Part shown: positions 12,605 to 25,162 of the stretch, one piece after another | Position numbering within the stretch: position 1 is the first letter of the stretch | Layout of the letters: each line of letters opens with the position of its first letter | Assembly (NCBI GenBank): GCA_910591455.2 | Contig: OU342817.1 | Location: forward strand, 15,654,415 to 15,718,414 | DNA length: 64,000 nt | Reading direction: 5' to 3' | Source: Pholis gunnellus | Taxonomy: Eukaryota > Chordata > Actinopteri > Perciformes > Pholidae | Made by a program: the position numbers and the translations under genes | Notes under the pieces: model-generated | The model's input: the letters and a program-made list of their open reading frames with translations, nothing else | What the model was told of the DNA's origin: nothing | Databases searched by the model: none

Positions 12605-15237
12605 ATACATTTCAAGCAAATTGCCAATCACTGTGATTGCAGGTGTTATATAAGCTCTGATAACAGTGCATATTAAAAGTAATGACACATTTAGTGAGTC
12701 ATATCTTATCGAGGCTGTGGTGGGCCACCTGTGTGAAATTATTCCTGTGACACACGTGGGCCTCAATACCAGCTAATAGCAGTGATAAAGGTGCTGCTAG
12801 TTGTTGTACTAGTAGCAATAGCACCACTGTGCCCAATTCAGTTAGTCTTTTCTTTGAAATGTGTTGTTTTCATTCAGTTTTACTTTAATTGTCAGTGACA
12901 CGTTGAACGCAGGCCATCTGACCATGGTCGAACCTAAATTCTGACCATGTGTGCCGTCATTGATGAAAGCACAACGCCATTCTCCTATGTTGCCATGTCC
13001 ATGTGACTAAAGGTGCCTTGGATACAAACATGCACCAAATGTTATGATTTTATGCAGACGACAGCCATGGCCACTGAGAAATAATTATCCATGCGGCGCT
13101 GTAAAAATAAATGAGGTCACAGATGACACACATGTTCCTATGATACCTGGAGAGGCGGCATGTTGTAAATGTGACGCTCTCGCTTTGGAATTGTTGGGTT
13201 GTTGTGTTTTCACACGCAAATATTGAGTCATTTGTGCCCTCAGTCTAAAAGCATTTATTTTCAGTTCCGGCATGTTAAATGGTGCATGGAAAGGATTAAA
13301 GCTTATGACTCATACAGCCTGCAACTTTCTCCAGTCCATTTCTAAATGAAGTGTCGGAAGGCTCCCTCTGTAGCTTTGAGACAAAAAAATGCACATCTTG
13401 AGAGATATATTGTGGAATGTTTTTTTTTTGTTGTTTACATCCCATCTTTCTCATTTTGCTTTGTCAATTGCAGGAAAAGACATTCAAATAAAATATGAAT
13501 GAAGAGAAATAATGACTGTTTTAATGGTACGTTAATCTGCCTGTTGATTCCACATGTGACCAGTGGTTTGAAAGAAGCTGTGATCAAAAACAAAGACGCT
13601 AATTTGCAATCCAGAATAGCTTCATTCCTCTTCAACATCTTATTTCTCTGCATTATCCACTCAGACAAGTATCAGCAGAGCTATACCTCCCGAAGGAGCA
13701 GTCACTCAAGCTCACTCATGCATATATGTCACTGGGATCAATAGATGCAAACTCCACATGCAGCTAAATGCAAAAAAGGTACAACAGTGTCCTCAAACAA
13801 CAGTGTTCAAAATGCCGTTGCTTTTTGGCACGCATATTCCAAGGCATCGATTGCTCAGAGTCGGAAATAACAAGCAGCCTTGTGCGCTTATGTAAGGGAG
13901 GCAGCTAACACAAGTCGCTGCTGAAGAGGAGCTGAACCCTCTTAAGGGAATTAAAAAACCTGTGATGAAGTATCACACTGACTATCACATTTATTTTTGA
14001 CATTTTTAGAGCAGAATCACGACTCATTAAAAGTAGAGTCCCGGCACATCTGACAAAACAAAAAAGAAAAAATGATAACAAGCAGCAACTCCTTGAAAGC
14101 CGCCTTAAATTAAATCAGTGTTACATGGCCTGGTGCAGACAGCTGTCAGCATGGACAGAAACACGGTTGCTGTAAAGTGCTCTCGGTAGCCTTCTTAACA
14201 GGATTATTCTGCACACGACAGTGCACTTACTAATTGTTTAGGCAGCTATATTAGGCTTCTACACTTCTATAATTGGGTTAGAATGGCGATATGTTGAAAG
14301 GTTGATGCGCTTCAAGGTTGTCTCCTGAGAAGGACACGCGTCCTTTTTTCTCTCCACATGTGCCTCACATGGACCAGAGAACGTCTGTTACAGAGACATT
14401 ACACTCACACTGGTTACTAGGTGTTTATTTAGGTAACATCCTCACACAGGAACAACCGTTAAAACGCATCATTTCCAGTCACTTGCAGCTGTCATGAGGT
14501 AGGATGCGATTGGATTGTGTCCATCCACTTTAGTGTGTATCTATGTTTGTTATCACATTTAGTTTCAAACGGAATTTACAACTTTAGAAAGTCTTATGAC
14601 CTACTTTGCGTTTACATTTATCTTTTAAAAAAGAAAACTGACTTGATGCACATTAAAAACACGGTGACTTTAAAGGCAAGGGTTGTAAAATCTTCAGACC
14701 ATGAAATGCAGTTGCTTATTTACAGTATGTGCCATTGCAAAATCATAGCCTGTGAGAAATGTTCCCTAATTTAGATGCAGTAGAACTGTTAAGTGAAACA
14801 GAGCAGAAATCTCATTAAGGGATGAACAGAACCAACTCACAAGGGTGTAAGGAATGATGAATTGACCTTTATGGCCTCTATATATCCCAGTGTCTCTGCG
14901 CTGGCCGTTGATTCAACTTTTACGACGCAGCAGGGTTAATGAAATCATTGTTTTGCCCCATGTCAGCGTCATTAATGTTTTATTTTACGCGAGTGCACAT
15001 TTCACTTCGCTTACAGGGATTTGCTTTTAAATTAGAAGGCAGAGGGAATCTTTCACATTTGCAAGTTACGCCAATGGCAGCATTTATTTAGACCTCTTGT
15101 CTCACTCCTAATGACGACTGTAAATTACATGGTACACGCTTCAGTGCATTGATGGGGGGCTGAAAACACAAAATTGAGGCTGATCCGCATGCAAACAACC
15201 TGCTCACTCCTCCTCCTTTATTGGGCCTAGGTACCAC
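12605..15237. other. Intergenic region between col4a3 and the somatostatin-like gene
   Basis: No exon-like reading frame was recognised. Moderately AT-rich unique sequence around 13,040-13,200 and 14,860-15,230 looks free of simple repeats and may hold regulatory elements for the downstream peptide gene, but this is inference only. Confidence 0.5.
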
Positions 15238-15245
15238 TTTAAAAG
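15238..15245 (+). promoter_or_regulatory. Likely TATA-like box of the somatostatin-like gene
   Basis: TTTAAAAG lies about 105 nt upstream of the chosen ATG, at a fitting distance for a short 5' UTR. A TGACG half-site (CRE-like) occurs near 15,111. Somatostatin promoters are classically CREB-driven, so this is suggestive, not proof. Confidence 0.45.
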
Positions 15246-15349
15246 GAGACGTCTCTCTGTGCCAGTGAGACCAGCGGTGGATGTGGTGTTGTCTTGCCAA
15301 GAAGAATTATCTCAACAAGAAGCACACAAGCAAGATATCCCAAAGAAGG

Positions 15350-16184
15350 ATGGCCCACATCTTGTGCATCTTTGCACTTTTGTGTTTTGCATTGTGTGTT
15401 GCGGAGGATACAGAGACTGAGCTGGGATTTAAAGACCTCCAACTTCAGCCAGACTCATTGCCGTGGCTCGACAAATTACAAGACAAACAAGTAAGACGTT
15501 TATATTTTTCTCCATAATGTGCCTCACGCTTAGACCTACACAACACCATCCTTCCTCTCAACGGTTGAAACCAGGCCGCAAGTCCCAGCTACGATCACAC
15601 TGCAGGCATCAGGATGTCCTGTCTACTATTTGTTATATGTATACCACTTGTCTGTACTTGTGCACACACATTTGATTTATTTTGATCTTTTAAAAGGATC
15701 ATTTTATCCCCATGTGAGTCATTGTGGATGCTGCCAGAGCTACCTGTCCGATTACTGTCATTTGATTATCCTCAGAGCTGCAGCGCCATGAAATTGCAGA
15801 TTAGAGATTAGATTACTAACACACGTTTGCATTTCCCTTTCTGGCTGTGAGCAATAAATGAAAAAGTTCTGTAGTGTTCAATAAGCCGATATACATTTTG
15901 GTAGAAATTCCCATTTCCCTGAAGTACAAACATGGTGAAGAAAAAAAATGTAAAAGCCTGTGAGTGTTCAGAATCATTTCAGTTAATATTTTCCTCCCTA
16001 GGAATCGACAAAGAAACTGAACTTGATGGAATGGCTTTATAAACTCTCCAAATATGAAAATGGAAATATCCTCAAAGGACCCACAGACACGGAGCAACAG
16101 GAGAAGAATCGGCGTGGACTGGGCACGATGTCTCGCAGAGTTGGTTGCAGAGTCTTCTTCTGGAAATCCTGGACTGCCTGCTAA
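15350..16184 (+). CDS. Prepro-somatostatin-family peptide, divergent paralog
   Basis: Two exons, 15350-15490 and 16002-16184, encode 107 residues, the usual size for preprosomatostatins. The N-terminus MAHILCIFALLCFALCVA is a signal peptide, so the product enters the secretory pathway. The single phase-0 intron falls between Gln47 and Glu48, as in known somatostatin genes (Gln|Glu). The C-terminus is a dibasic site (RR, 16134-16139) followed by VGCRVFFWKSWTAC and stop (mature region 16140-16181). Like SS-14 it has Gly2, Cys3, Phe6, Phe7, Trp8, Lys9, Thr12 and Cys14. It differs at V1, R4, V5, S10, W11 and A13. The end WKSxTAC recalls catfish somatostatin-22. An in-frame upstream ATG at 15,281 is ignored because 15,350 starts directly with the signal peptide. 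The ligand would act on G-protein-coupled somatostatin receptors. The paralog number is not assigned. Confidence 0.9.
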
Positions 16185-16440
16185 CTTCCATCAAAACAAT
16201 CCGATGGATATTTCTCTTCACTCACACTTTTTAACATGTTGTTTTCTCCTGACATAGGCCTACTTGATTTATTGCTGCTTTATTAACCCTCATCTTGCAT
16301 CATGATGAAGACATAGATTACCTTAAGTGCTCTGCCTGTGTTCATTTGACCCAATATGCAAATTAACTGTAACTTTTCTGAAATAATTATATATATTTTT
16401 CCCCAGCTTACATTGATTACATAACTAATAACGTTTAGAG

Positions 16441-16446
16441 AATAAA
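16441..16446 (+). terminator. Candidate polyadenylation signal of the somatostatin-like gene
   Basis: AATAAA lies 257 nt beyond the stop codon. It is the first plausible signal on this strand. Confidence 0.45.
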
Positions 16447-19090
16447 TGAGATAGTCCCATACAACCATTCCACTGCATTACGTCGAGCTTCATATGCTTC
16501 ACGCTCACGTGAATGTTCTATGATGATAGCTTATCAAATACATAACATTATGGCAGCTTTAATTAGCTTCCGCCTCAAATCAAACTGCCTGTGACTATAA
16601 AGCACGGGGGAACACTATTGTGTGACTGTATCTGTTCACTGCATACACAGCTTTCACTTCATTTAATGAACCTACAGCAGCCACTAAAGCCAGCATTATT
16701 GGTGCCACTTCACCAAAACAATTAGAAAGACAGCTTCTCCACACAAATCTTGGCCTGTCTTTCCAGCATTCTGCCAGCTCACTTGAAATAAAATTCTGTC
16801 AGTCATGATTTAATTCACCCGTTCTCAGTCAATTTTACACAATTGAATGTGCTGTAGCTCCACATATTGTCTGTTTCTGCCTCAGCAACATTCAATCTGT
16901 TTAAAAGCACTTCAGCGACTTCTCCTTTTTGTAGTTAGTTGAACAATCCTTGACCCTCTTGCTCCTGCATGCCTGTATTATTTGCAGTACAGCTGACAGT
17001 CCTGAAGTGGCCACTGAATATTTAATGTTTGGTAAATGAACAGTTACTGGGGGAAAGCTCCTGCAGAACCCAACTAAAGTTTTTTTTTAAAACCTGCAGA
17101 GAGCTGAACAACTATTCTATACTTTCTTGATGACCAACTGTGCTCCACTCACCTGTAGAAATGGGTGTCGTATTTGACATTTGACAGGGCATCTGTTACA
17201 TTTCAAATCAATCAGGATCCCTCACATGCATTCATTCATCACACATCAAAGTATATGTCTGCTTACATGGGCCCCCTCTTTGCTGGCAGGTGTCTCTGCC
17301 ACATTATTTTCACTCCAGCAGAGGAAGCTGTTCTTCTCTTTGTGAAATCCAGAGACTTAAAATGTCATAAATGTCTGCATGTGTGTTTGATGTTCCCAGT
17401 GATCTTCACGGTAGGCCAGCAGAGCAATAAACCCCTAGCTTTACAGACATCCATTCATCCTCTATGTCTTTGATGTTCCTTCAATTGTTATGCCAATGAT
17501 CGAAGAAACCCGTTCCCCTATGTAAGTGTGCTGTACCTTTGGCATGCAATGTGACGGAGACAAAATATGCTGTGTGTGTGGCATTTGTGCATGCATCTGC
17601 GTCAATGTGCAACTCATATATTGTATTTGCATATCTCCTGATACACTCCCGTGTGTGCATAAAATATGTCTAATAAAACATCCCACATCAACGCACTGAT
17701 GAGCATGCATTTAAGTAGCTATGCAGCACCGCATATCGTAAAAGCCTATCTGTTCAAAATGCATCGATCTCCACCATGTGTGTATTACGCATGTCGAAAT
17801 GTGAGGTGAATTTGGTGAGGATTACATGGTGTGCAGTAAAAAAAAAAAAAAAGAAATGTATCAAATTGGACATAGAGAGGTGGAGAGGGAATAGAGATTA
17901 GGACTGTGAGAAAGCAGAGGAAGGGAAGGAAAGAGAGGTGCAAAGAGGATGAGCGAGGGGATGAGAGAGAATATTATGAAAGTAGCAGTGTTGGAGCATA
18001 ACTGCAGTCAAAGCTTGGCTTAGTATCCTTTCTGTCCCTGGGCTGGGATTCAACGGAACACCCCCCCCCCCTCCCGTAACAGGAACCTCTGCCAGCACAT
18101 TAACATGCTCATACTGCAGTGTGTGAGAGTACAAAATACCAAGTGTGTGAGTGGGGTGTGTGGGTGAGTGGCTGGGCCAGTGAGTTTTACAGTGTGTGTG
18201 TGTGTGTGTGTGGGCTTCCGTGTGCACGTATACTTCTATGTGTCTTGAGTCTCTTAAGTGTCAGTGAGCATGTTCACCTGCGGTATTCCTCACAGTATTC
18301 ATCTGCAAACAGGAGACGCCGACGGCAGCAAATGAATCACAGAGTAATGGGAGGCATCTTCCGGAAGTTAACGCTTTAGAACCAATTATCCAATACTTTT
18401 GCCAACTCCGAGCAGTTGATTTGGATGTGAAAGACAGATATAAAAAAATAAAAAAACACAGAACCAGCTAGATCAAAGGAGCATCACGGAGCCTTAATTG
18501 AACAGAGACCAATTATTTTTAATGAGAAGAAGCGAACGCCCCACTTCTGAGGAGGAGTTCCTTCATTCGCTCACTGAGAGGATGAGAAAAGAGAAACAAG
18601 CAGAGTCCCAGTGGCACAGGCCCATGTCAAAACAACAGGATGAAAAGAGGTAAGACAGGGAGCGAGGAAAGATGCCTGGGATACAAGATCAAGAATATTT
18701 TTACTCTGTGTGCCCATGAGTCTGCAAAAGACAAACAAAGTCATGTACAGGTCTGTATGAATAACTGCACAGGCCATAAATAAAAGACCCGGCAGAGAAG
18801 TTGACGCACGTTAACACAGATGGTTTGAGAGAAAAGAGGAGAGAATTAAATTATGGGGTGCCATGGGAGGAGAATATGGAAAATACACCGGTTGGTATTT
18901 AACAAGTGAAAAAATAGTTTGCTGCAGTTTGAATCAACCAACTCTTTTGTCTGTTAAATGCACAATTTAGATAGATAAAAGCATCAAACCGATTTATTTC
19001 AGGTGCACAGGGTGTCCAAAGTGTTCACCGTGCTGGGATAAATACAAACCTGATATTCAGACCCGAGGGTGGAAGAAGCAGTTGAAATAG
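16447..19090. other. Intergenic region, no gene recognised
   Basis: Contains an A-tract near 17,838, a C-tract at about 18,061-18,072 and a short GT repeat at about 18,193-18,211. No coding exon or recognisable mobile element was found. Confidence 0.5.
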
Positions 19091-19345
19091 GTCTAATTCA
19101 TCCTATGGGGTCTGGAATGATTGAAGATGCTAAGTACATTCATTTTACGTCTGTCAGTTGGTCCGCCACTTTGCTGCAGTCCCATTATATATATCGATCC
19201 ACTAATGAATGGAGTGCCATGAAATCTGGTTGAGAATGTCATGACGCCCTCAGGAGTACTTGTAATAGTGATCCATCACCATCACGTCCAAACTTTAATT
19301 TCCCCAATACTTTGGTTTATGGCCAAAATACTGGCAAAATGAATG
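19090..19345 (+). repeat. Dispersed teleost repeat, left-part fragment
   Basis: The stretch including CATCCTATGGGG, TGCCATGAAATCTGGTTGAG and CCAATACTTTGGTTTATGGCC corresponds from memory to the left part of a widespread fish repeat. That repeat's right part normally carries GCATGCTAACATCAGCATGTT-type sequence, which occurs at 21,535-21,715 here in the same orientation. Edges are approximate. Confidence 0.5.
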
Positions 19346-19559
19346 AGACTGGGCAGAGCTCCGCGTCCAGAGAGGTGACCCACTGCACTCAGCTGTTATT
19401 GTGTAAAAGATTAATGTTGAATGTGTACGTTCACTGGTTAAGTGTTACGTTGTGACAAGTCTCATGGTTTGGATATTAAATTAAAACTACTTTAATCACT
19501 GATTTAATGCACCACCGGGCGCTCCCAGTGACCCAAATCAAACACACGCTGGTCAGGTG

Positions 19560-19854
19560 CATGCTGGCTCCTGGGTCGCGCGCGCTAAACTACTAATATA
19601 GTGGCGGTGGATACTTCGGCGGCGTCTGTGGCATTTTGCTACTCGGAGCTTCTACGTTCAGTCAGGTGTGTGTGTGTGTGTGTGTGTGAGGCATTTCTGC
19701 AGTTTGTGACAATAATCTCTTTTGTGACTGACTGCCTACTGCCGAGCTGCATTCAGCTGAAAACTCTGAGAGTTTGAGGAGCGAACGCCCGAGCAGAGAA
19801 GTTCAACCTGGAGCAGAACGAGAGGGCGCACGTCACAGAATGACGTTCAGACAG
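19560..19854 (+). other. Candidate first exon and CpG-rich promoter, unassigned transcript
   Basis: This is a local CpG-rich patch (GGGTCGCGCGCGC, CGGCGGCGTC) in AT-rich surroundings. It ends in a strong donor, CAGACAG|GTGAGC, at 19,854/19,855. An ATG at 19,840 would give MTFRQ before the donor, in phase 0. A (GT)n tract interrupts it at about 19,666-19,687. A possible acceptor (TTCACTGCAG|, exon from 21,859) and an AATAAA at 22,175 would make a two-exon transcript with a 69-codon frame ending at 22,053. I recognise no protein. It could be a long non-coding RNA or a chance pattern. Confidence 0.3.
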
Positions 19855-21404
19855 GTGAGCACAACGACACACATGGTTTGCAGAGAAGGGAAGAACTGTG
19901 CACGTTCTCTTTTTTCTTTGAGGGCTGCAGCTGCTGTTGAGAGTTTATAATCTCTCTACGTTTCTGTGTTGAATGACTTGGCGATGCTTTATTCTGCAGT
20001 AATTTTTTTCAACGTCAGTGGTGTAGGTGCTGTTGTTTTTGGACATTTCTGTGTCATTGTTTATCCTCTTAGTGGTTGTCTAATTGAAAATACGTTGTTT
20101 TGGCTGCAAATGTCTACATCAATAGAAAACATAACGTGTTGTTGATTTGCACACACTGGGGTGTGGGTGGTGTTCTTCCTTGTGCCTTGACATCATAATG
20201 GACCTTATTTTGTAGTGTTTGACATTTTGTGTTAAAAGTTCTATTTATGGTGCATTTTAAGCAATCCTACTTTTTACTTTTCTCAGCACTGTAATACATT
20301 TGCAGCCAATTATCAAATCCTATAGCATGCTGTTATGCTGAGATGTGTCGGTAACATTAAGTGCAGCAGCTACAGACTCTTCTTGTATAGTGATTGAGAT
20401 AACACATCATGGATCAAAATGTTGGGGACCATTTGGACCTAAAGGTGTGTTGGACAGAAAAATTGACGGACATGACCACCCTGCAGACATTTTATTTATA
20501 ACCTGTATATCAACTGTGTGACAGCATAAAAACTGTGCAAATGTTTTAAAAAAAACATTGGCCAATATATCAATGTCGGATCGGCTAAATTACTAAGAGA
20601 GGACATCGAACACTATCACACAAAATACAAAATTGCCACTTTGAATAATTTGCACTAAATAGGGCTATCAAATACAATATTGATTATGTTCCAATACATC
20701 AAAGTCCCACCAACTATTGTCTTAAGCTTTATAAGATGTTAACATATTTCATATCTAATCGTGTGTGTGTTGTGTAAAGACATTTTCCAAGCAAACTGTT
20801 CCCTCAACGTTTAGTTTCTTGGGTTATCCCGTATATCCTGTTCGCTGTGGGAAGCTTTGGGTCTTGGACAGTTTGTTGGCTAAAATGATGTCTGTCTTTG
20901 AAATCAAAGTTATGTATTCAACGTATGTTAAATGTGTATTGTCAAGCTCAGCCTCACAGAGATTATTTGAAGGTTGCTATGGGCCATGAGGAAACAGAAA
21001 AACAGATTCACTATTTTATTATGCTGATTCAATTGTTAATCATTTAAATAATACATGTGAGTAAGGATATAGCCATACTTCAAAACAATGATAATATGGT
21101 TAAGGGACATTTGAGTAGATTTTAATACAACCAAGGTTTCCCTTTTTTTACACTGGAGAAAAGAGGGAAGTAACGGAGCCAACAGCCAGAGCTGAAGCTC
21201 TGAGACGAGAGTGCGGAGCGGCCTTCAAGCTGTTTGCATCCCTTGACCTCCGTATGTGTGTCTGAACAGATGACCCTGTTGAGACTGCCAACTCCCATGG
21301 GCGTCTGAACAGCTGACCGTGACTTTTTTCTGCCCTCAGTGGAGGCAGTGAACAAGACGGCATATTGATTGCGATAAGACGTGATCTTATTTTTACTCAG
21401 TGTT

Positions 21405-21430
21405 GGGGGGGGGGGGGGGGGGGGGGGGGG
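21405..21430. repeat. Poly-G tract (26 bases)
   Basis: An uninterrupted G run. A matching C run of the same length lies at 21,823-21,848, about 390 bp away, so the two tracts could pair. Exact lengths of such runs are unreliable in assemblies. Confidence 0.9.
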
Positions 21431-21534
21431 TGGTTACTCACACTTGCATAGCAATAAAATGCTGTGGAATTTCTTTCCTTTTAGTCATCTAGTAGTACAA
21501 AAATAACACTTGTAAAACCTTGTCTCAGCTGTAC

Positions 21535-21715
21535 TTAGTGTCTACTGCTTAGCATGCTTACACGCTGGCGGTGAACCTGTTAAATATTATATGTGCTAAC
21601 ATCAGCATGTTGACGTTGTCACTGTGAGCAGGATGCCATGATGCTAGTGTTAGCGGTTAGCTCAAAGCACCCTGCTGTGCCCAAGTCTCACAGACCCGCT
21701 TGCATGGGTTTGGAC
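21535..21715 (+). repeat. Dispersed teleost repeat, right-part fragment
   Basis: GCTAACATCAGCATGTTGAC, GTTAGCTCAAAGCACC and neighbouring sequence match from memory the right part of the same repeat seen at 19,090-19,345. The two may be one element split by 2.2 kb, or two independent copies. Confidence 0.5.
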
Positions 21716-21822
21716 TTGTATTCAATTATGCGTTGGGAGCTTTATTTGAAGTGAGGAGTAGACTATACTGTGTCGTAAAGATGGGAATGGCAAGAAGTGT
21801 GCGTGTGAGAAAACATGTCCTG

Positions 21823-21848
21823 CCCCCCCCCCCCCCCCCCCCCCCCCC
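21823..21848. repeat. Poly-C tract (26 bases)
   Basis: An uninterrupted C run directly upstream of the candidate splice acceptor at 21,857-21,858. Confidence 0.9.
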
Positions 21849-21858
21849 TTCACTGCAG

Positions 21859-22180
21859 CCATCACGCAGGAGAGAAGACAAGCCACGTCCTGAAAGTCAG
21901 GGGAGCCTTCATCATCCTCCTCCTCATTCTCCTTGCAGACAGCACGGAAAGGTCTGTTTCCATGACAACCGCAGAATTATGGGCGAAGGAGCGCCATCCC
22001 AAAATGACACTTCGGATTTAGGGGCTAGTGGGAAGATAGATCAGGGCCGGTGAATTGATGGAAGGAGCGGATTGGATTTTGAATTTGAACCGCAGAACAG
22101 CCCCATGATGGGTTCAGTCTGCTTATGCTGCTGCTTCTCTTGTTGGTGCAAAGAGTGACATTCTTACAATGAAAAATAAA
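21859..22180 (+). other. Candidate terminal exon of the 19.6-kb transcript
   Basis: Begins after a long C-tract and TTCACTGCAG, a usable 3' splice site, and reaches AATAAA at 22,175-22,180. Two frames are open. One joins in phase with MTFRQ and ends at 22,053. The other (to 22,021) has a hydrophobic run GAFIILLLILLAD, produced largely by CTC/CTT repetition. Neither resembles a family I know. Confidence 0.25.
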
Positions 22181-22189
22181 AACACACAC

Positions 22190-25046
22190 ACACACACATA
22201 ACAGCCGTCAGTCACGATCAACAACACATTGAATCAATCACTGCTTGTCGGTGAACGTTTTTGATAACATAGTCTTTATTCTTAAACAATCACTAACTTC
22301 ATTCTGATTTTTATTATCAATGCATATTTTTTTTTTAAATTTCATCTCACAATTCATAATGCATATATGGGCGTGTTCCAATGCAGTGAAATCATCTGCA
22401 AACATAAAAATAATAAATTCTACTTAATATTACAAACAACCAAAGCCTTTGGTCGCCCTTTCATAAATCAATAAACCTCCTGAAAAGTGCTCTCTTCGCT
22501 TACATCAGCTATTTTTTCTTTGCTTTATTCGTCCCTTTCTCAAATCCTCTCATTCTGCTGTCAACAGTTGACATCGGGTACATCCAATTTCATGCATTGC
22601 TTTAAGTCCCACATGTATGTCATTTGCACCAATATAAACCTCTATAAAAAGATACTTTCGTATGCTGGTCTTGCCTGTTGACTTTCAGTCTCTCGTCTAA
22701 TAAACTGTATGCATCACTGTTAGGTAGGTGCTGTGGAAGTTGAACTAGTCTACCGTTACTTGCACCAGCTATGGACCCAGGCACATGGTAGAACACCAGA
22801 TCTATGATATCTCTGCAGTTTTGCTCTGTGCAACTGAATGTGTGCTATTTACTGTACATACCACCAAATTAGCATACAATTTCCAGCCAGACAATAGCAG
22901 AGATTGGAAACTCTCTTGCATCAAAACGTTGCATAAAAATGTTTTGGACTTAATACTCCCCGAATTTGGAACAATCTTCTATTAGCTCTCGCCTTTCGAA
23001 ATCGAAACCAAGCTTACTTCAACCCCTTGCAGTCATGCAATGTTCATGCTCATCTCGGCTCCTGAAATCCCCTTTTCCTGACTTCCCGTACACTACTTTT
23101 TAATGATAAAAACACCATCGACCCCGTCCTGACCTCCTTGAACACCACACCGGTGGCCATTTGTGCAACGGGTGTTGGACAACGAGCGGCCAGTCTTTAT
23201 GTCTGGCCCCCTTCGTGGAACAATTGTAGGACTTCCTGAGTTAGACAAACTAATTGGGGATTAGGAATGAGCTATGTAGCATACGCGGCGTATGTACCAT
23301 TCAAATCGCCTTGATTATACAGCCCTGTCAGCATGTTGATTTATGAAAGAGAAGCTTCCCTCCACAATGCAGCAAATGCCTCATTTCATGGGTCACAAAA
23401 CCAGGGGGGGGGGGGGAGACTTTATGGGTCGCCATGTGAGAGAAAACAAACGGGGAGATAGTCTCACCGGCATTGGTAGAACGTCCTCCCCTAAACCTGG
23501 CTAAGTCCAGACAAACTGGTTCCTCAATGAGACATTCTGCTTCCATTGTGATGGTCCTAATGATTGCGACCTTCTATTGAAGACATCAACGAGTCAGGTC
23601 AGAGGGTTATTAAACAGTCAGGCACCCTGTCCACCACTTTTGAGAAATCTTGAATACTTTCACAATAAAACTTAACAGAAATAGTCTTAAAAACTATAGT
23701 TCAACACATATTCCTCACCGCTGCGCCTGCCAAAACAACTTTCTCTTGCTTGGAAAGAAAGAGCAGCATAGTCTTTTATCCATATAGTTCAAAGGCATGA
23801 ATACTGTTATATGGTTATATTTTTAGCAGAGAGAGGGGTCTGTGTTTCTTGAGGTGTAATTGTGATGTGACCGTTTTTTTTTATTTGGCCATGGCTCATA
23901 TTGCTGATGCTGGTCGTTATCGTCCTCTTGGCCTTTGGTGAGAATACCTTTCCTTACCACCTTTTGACAAGTTTGGACGTCTCTTTACTTAAAACCTAAT
24001 AATCCTGGCAAATGTTAAAGAGTATATTGAAGTGATATCAAAACCGTTTTCCTTGACTTAGACTTTTACCTACTTCTCCAACTTTCTTTGTCGGTCTTCT
24101 CTACTGACGCACACACCTATTCACAAGGATGTGCCGTCAGCCTGTCTTTTACTATTATTTAGAGACACGCTCGACTGCTCTCTATTATATTGCTTGAATC
24201 GGTCTCGTCCCGTCATTGGCGAACAGTATAGGGGAGTTCATGTTAGAGTACGTGAAACAACCCTATCCGTCCTATTAGTCACACTTACAGTACACACCTG
24301 AGTAAATTACATCCCACCCAAAGCACTCTGTTTCCATTGGAGTCCAACACAGAGAACTATCAAATACATTCAGTCTTACCCTCACACAAGAGCAGTTAGT
24401 GCGACAGTGCATTCAAGATCAAACTATGAGAGAGAGAAAATAACAGCAATTGAAAAAAATACAACAACACTTTCTCTAGTTTCAAAATGAAAATAAATCC
24501 AGAATAATGATGATAGTAATTAGAATAAGATACAACAGATTAGTAATGATGAGGATGTTATAGTTATTACTGACAACAATAACACAATAAAGCATATGAG
24601 AGTGCAATAGCATTTAGAAAAGAAACCAATTTATGAAAATTGAACATGTATTAAAGCTTGTTTTTCACAGCATAAATTGGAAATGATATATATATTTGTA
24701 TTTGTGTGAAGAGAGACCACCATTCCTTTGTTTGTTTATCACAGCTTTTTCTCTTTTTTTTTGCATAAAATGTTGGTCAAGTCCTGATTGAAAATGTTTT
24801 TTTTCTTTTAATATATATATATCCTCTGGTTTGATATTAATTCATCTAAAAGGTTTTCACAGGCAAGAGTTCAGTTCTGTTTTTGTTGTCTTGGGTGTAC
24901 GGTAATAGCTCCTCGTCGTCGCAACACCCTGTTTTTTTGCAGAGGGGATGGTGGTGCGTATTTATTTTTTGGGGGGGTGGTGTTGAGTTTTCTCCCCCGA
25001 GTCAGGATGAGGCCACTCCCCCTGCTGGAAGCCCCTCCCCCCGCTG
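22190..25046 (-). other. Downstream region of fgf12, probably including its 3' UTR
   Basis: AT-rich sequence without recognised coding exons. On the minus strand AATAAA occurs at 24,966-24,961, about 80 nt after the fgf12 stop, and again at 22,280-22,275, so the 3' UTR may be short or up to about 2.8 kb. A G-run lies at 23,405-23,416. I recognise no known gene here. Confidence 0.45.
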
Positions 25047-25162
25047 CTATGTGGAGTCCTGATTGACAGCTTTTCCTCCATTCATGGTGGGAGTCCCTGA
25101 GCTCTTCCTGGAGCGGTGCTTGTCCTCTATCTCATGCATTGACGGCTCCCTGTACATACAAA
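25047..25162 (-). CDS. fgf12: fgf12 exon 5 (C-terminal tail)
   Basis: Joined after PIE, it gives VCMYREPSMHEIEDKHRSRK, then SSGTPTMNGGKAVNQDST and TAG. The tail is nearly identical to human FGF12 and not to FGF13 or FGF14. It was recognised from the minus-strand reading because the frame is too short to stand out alone. Confidence 0.92.
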
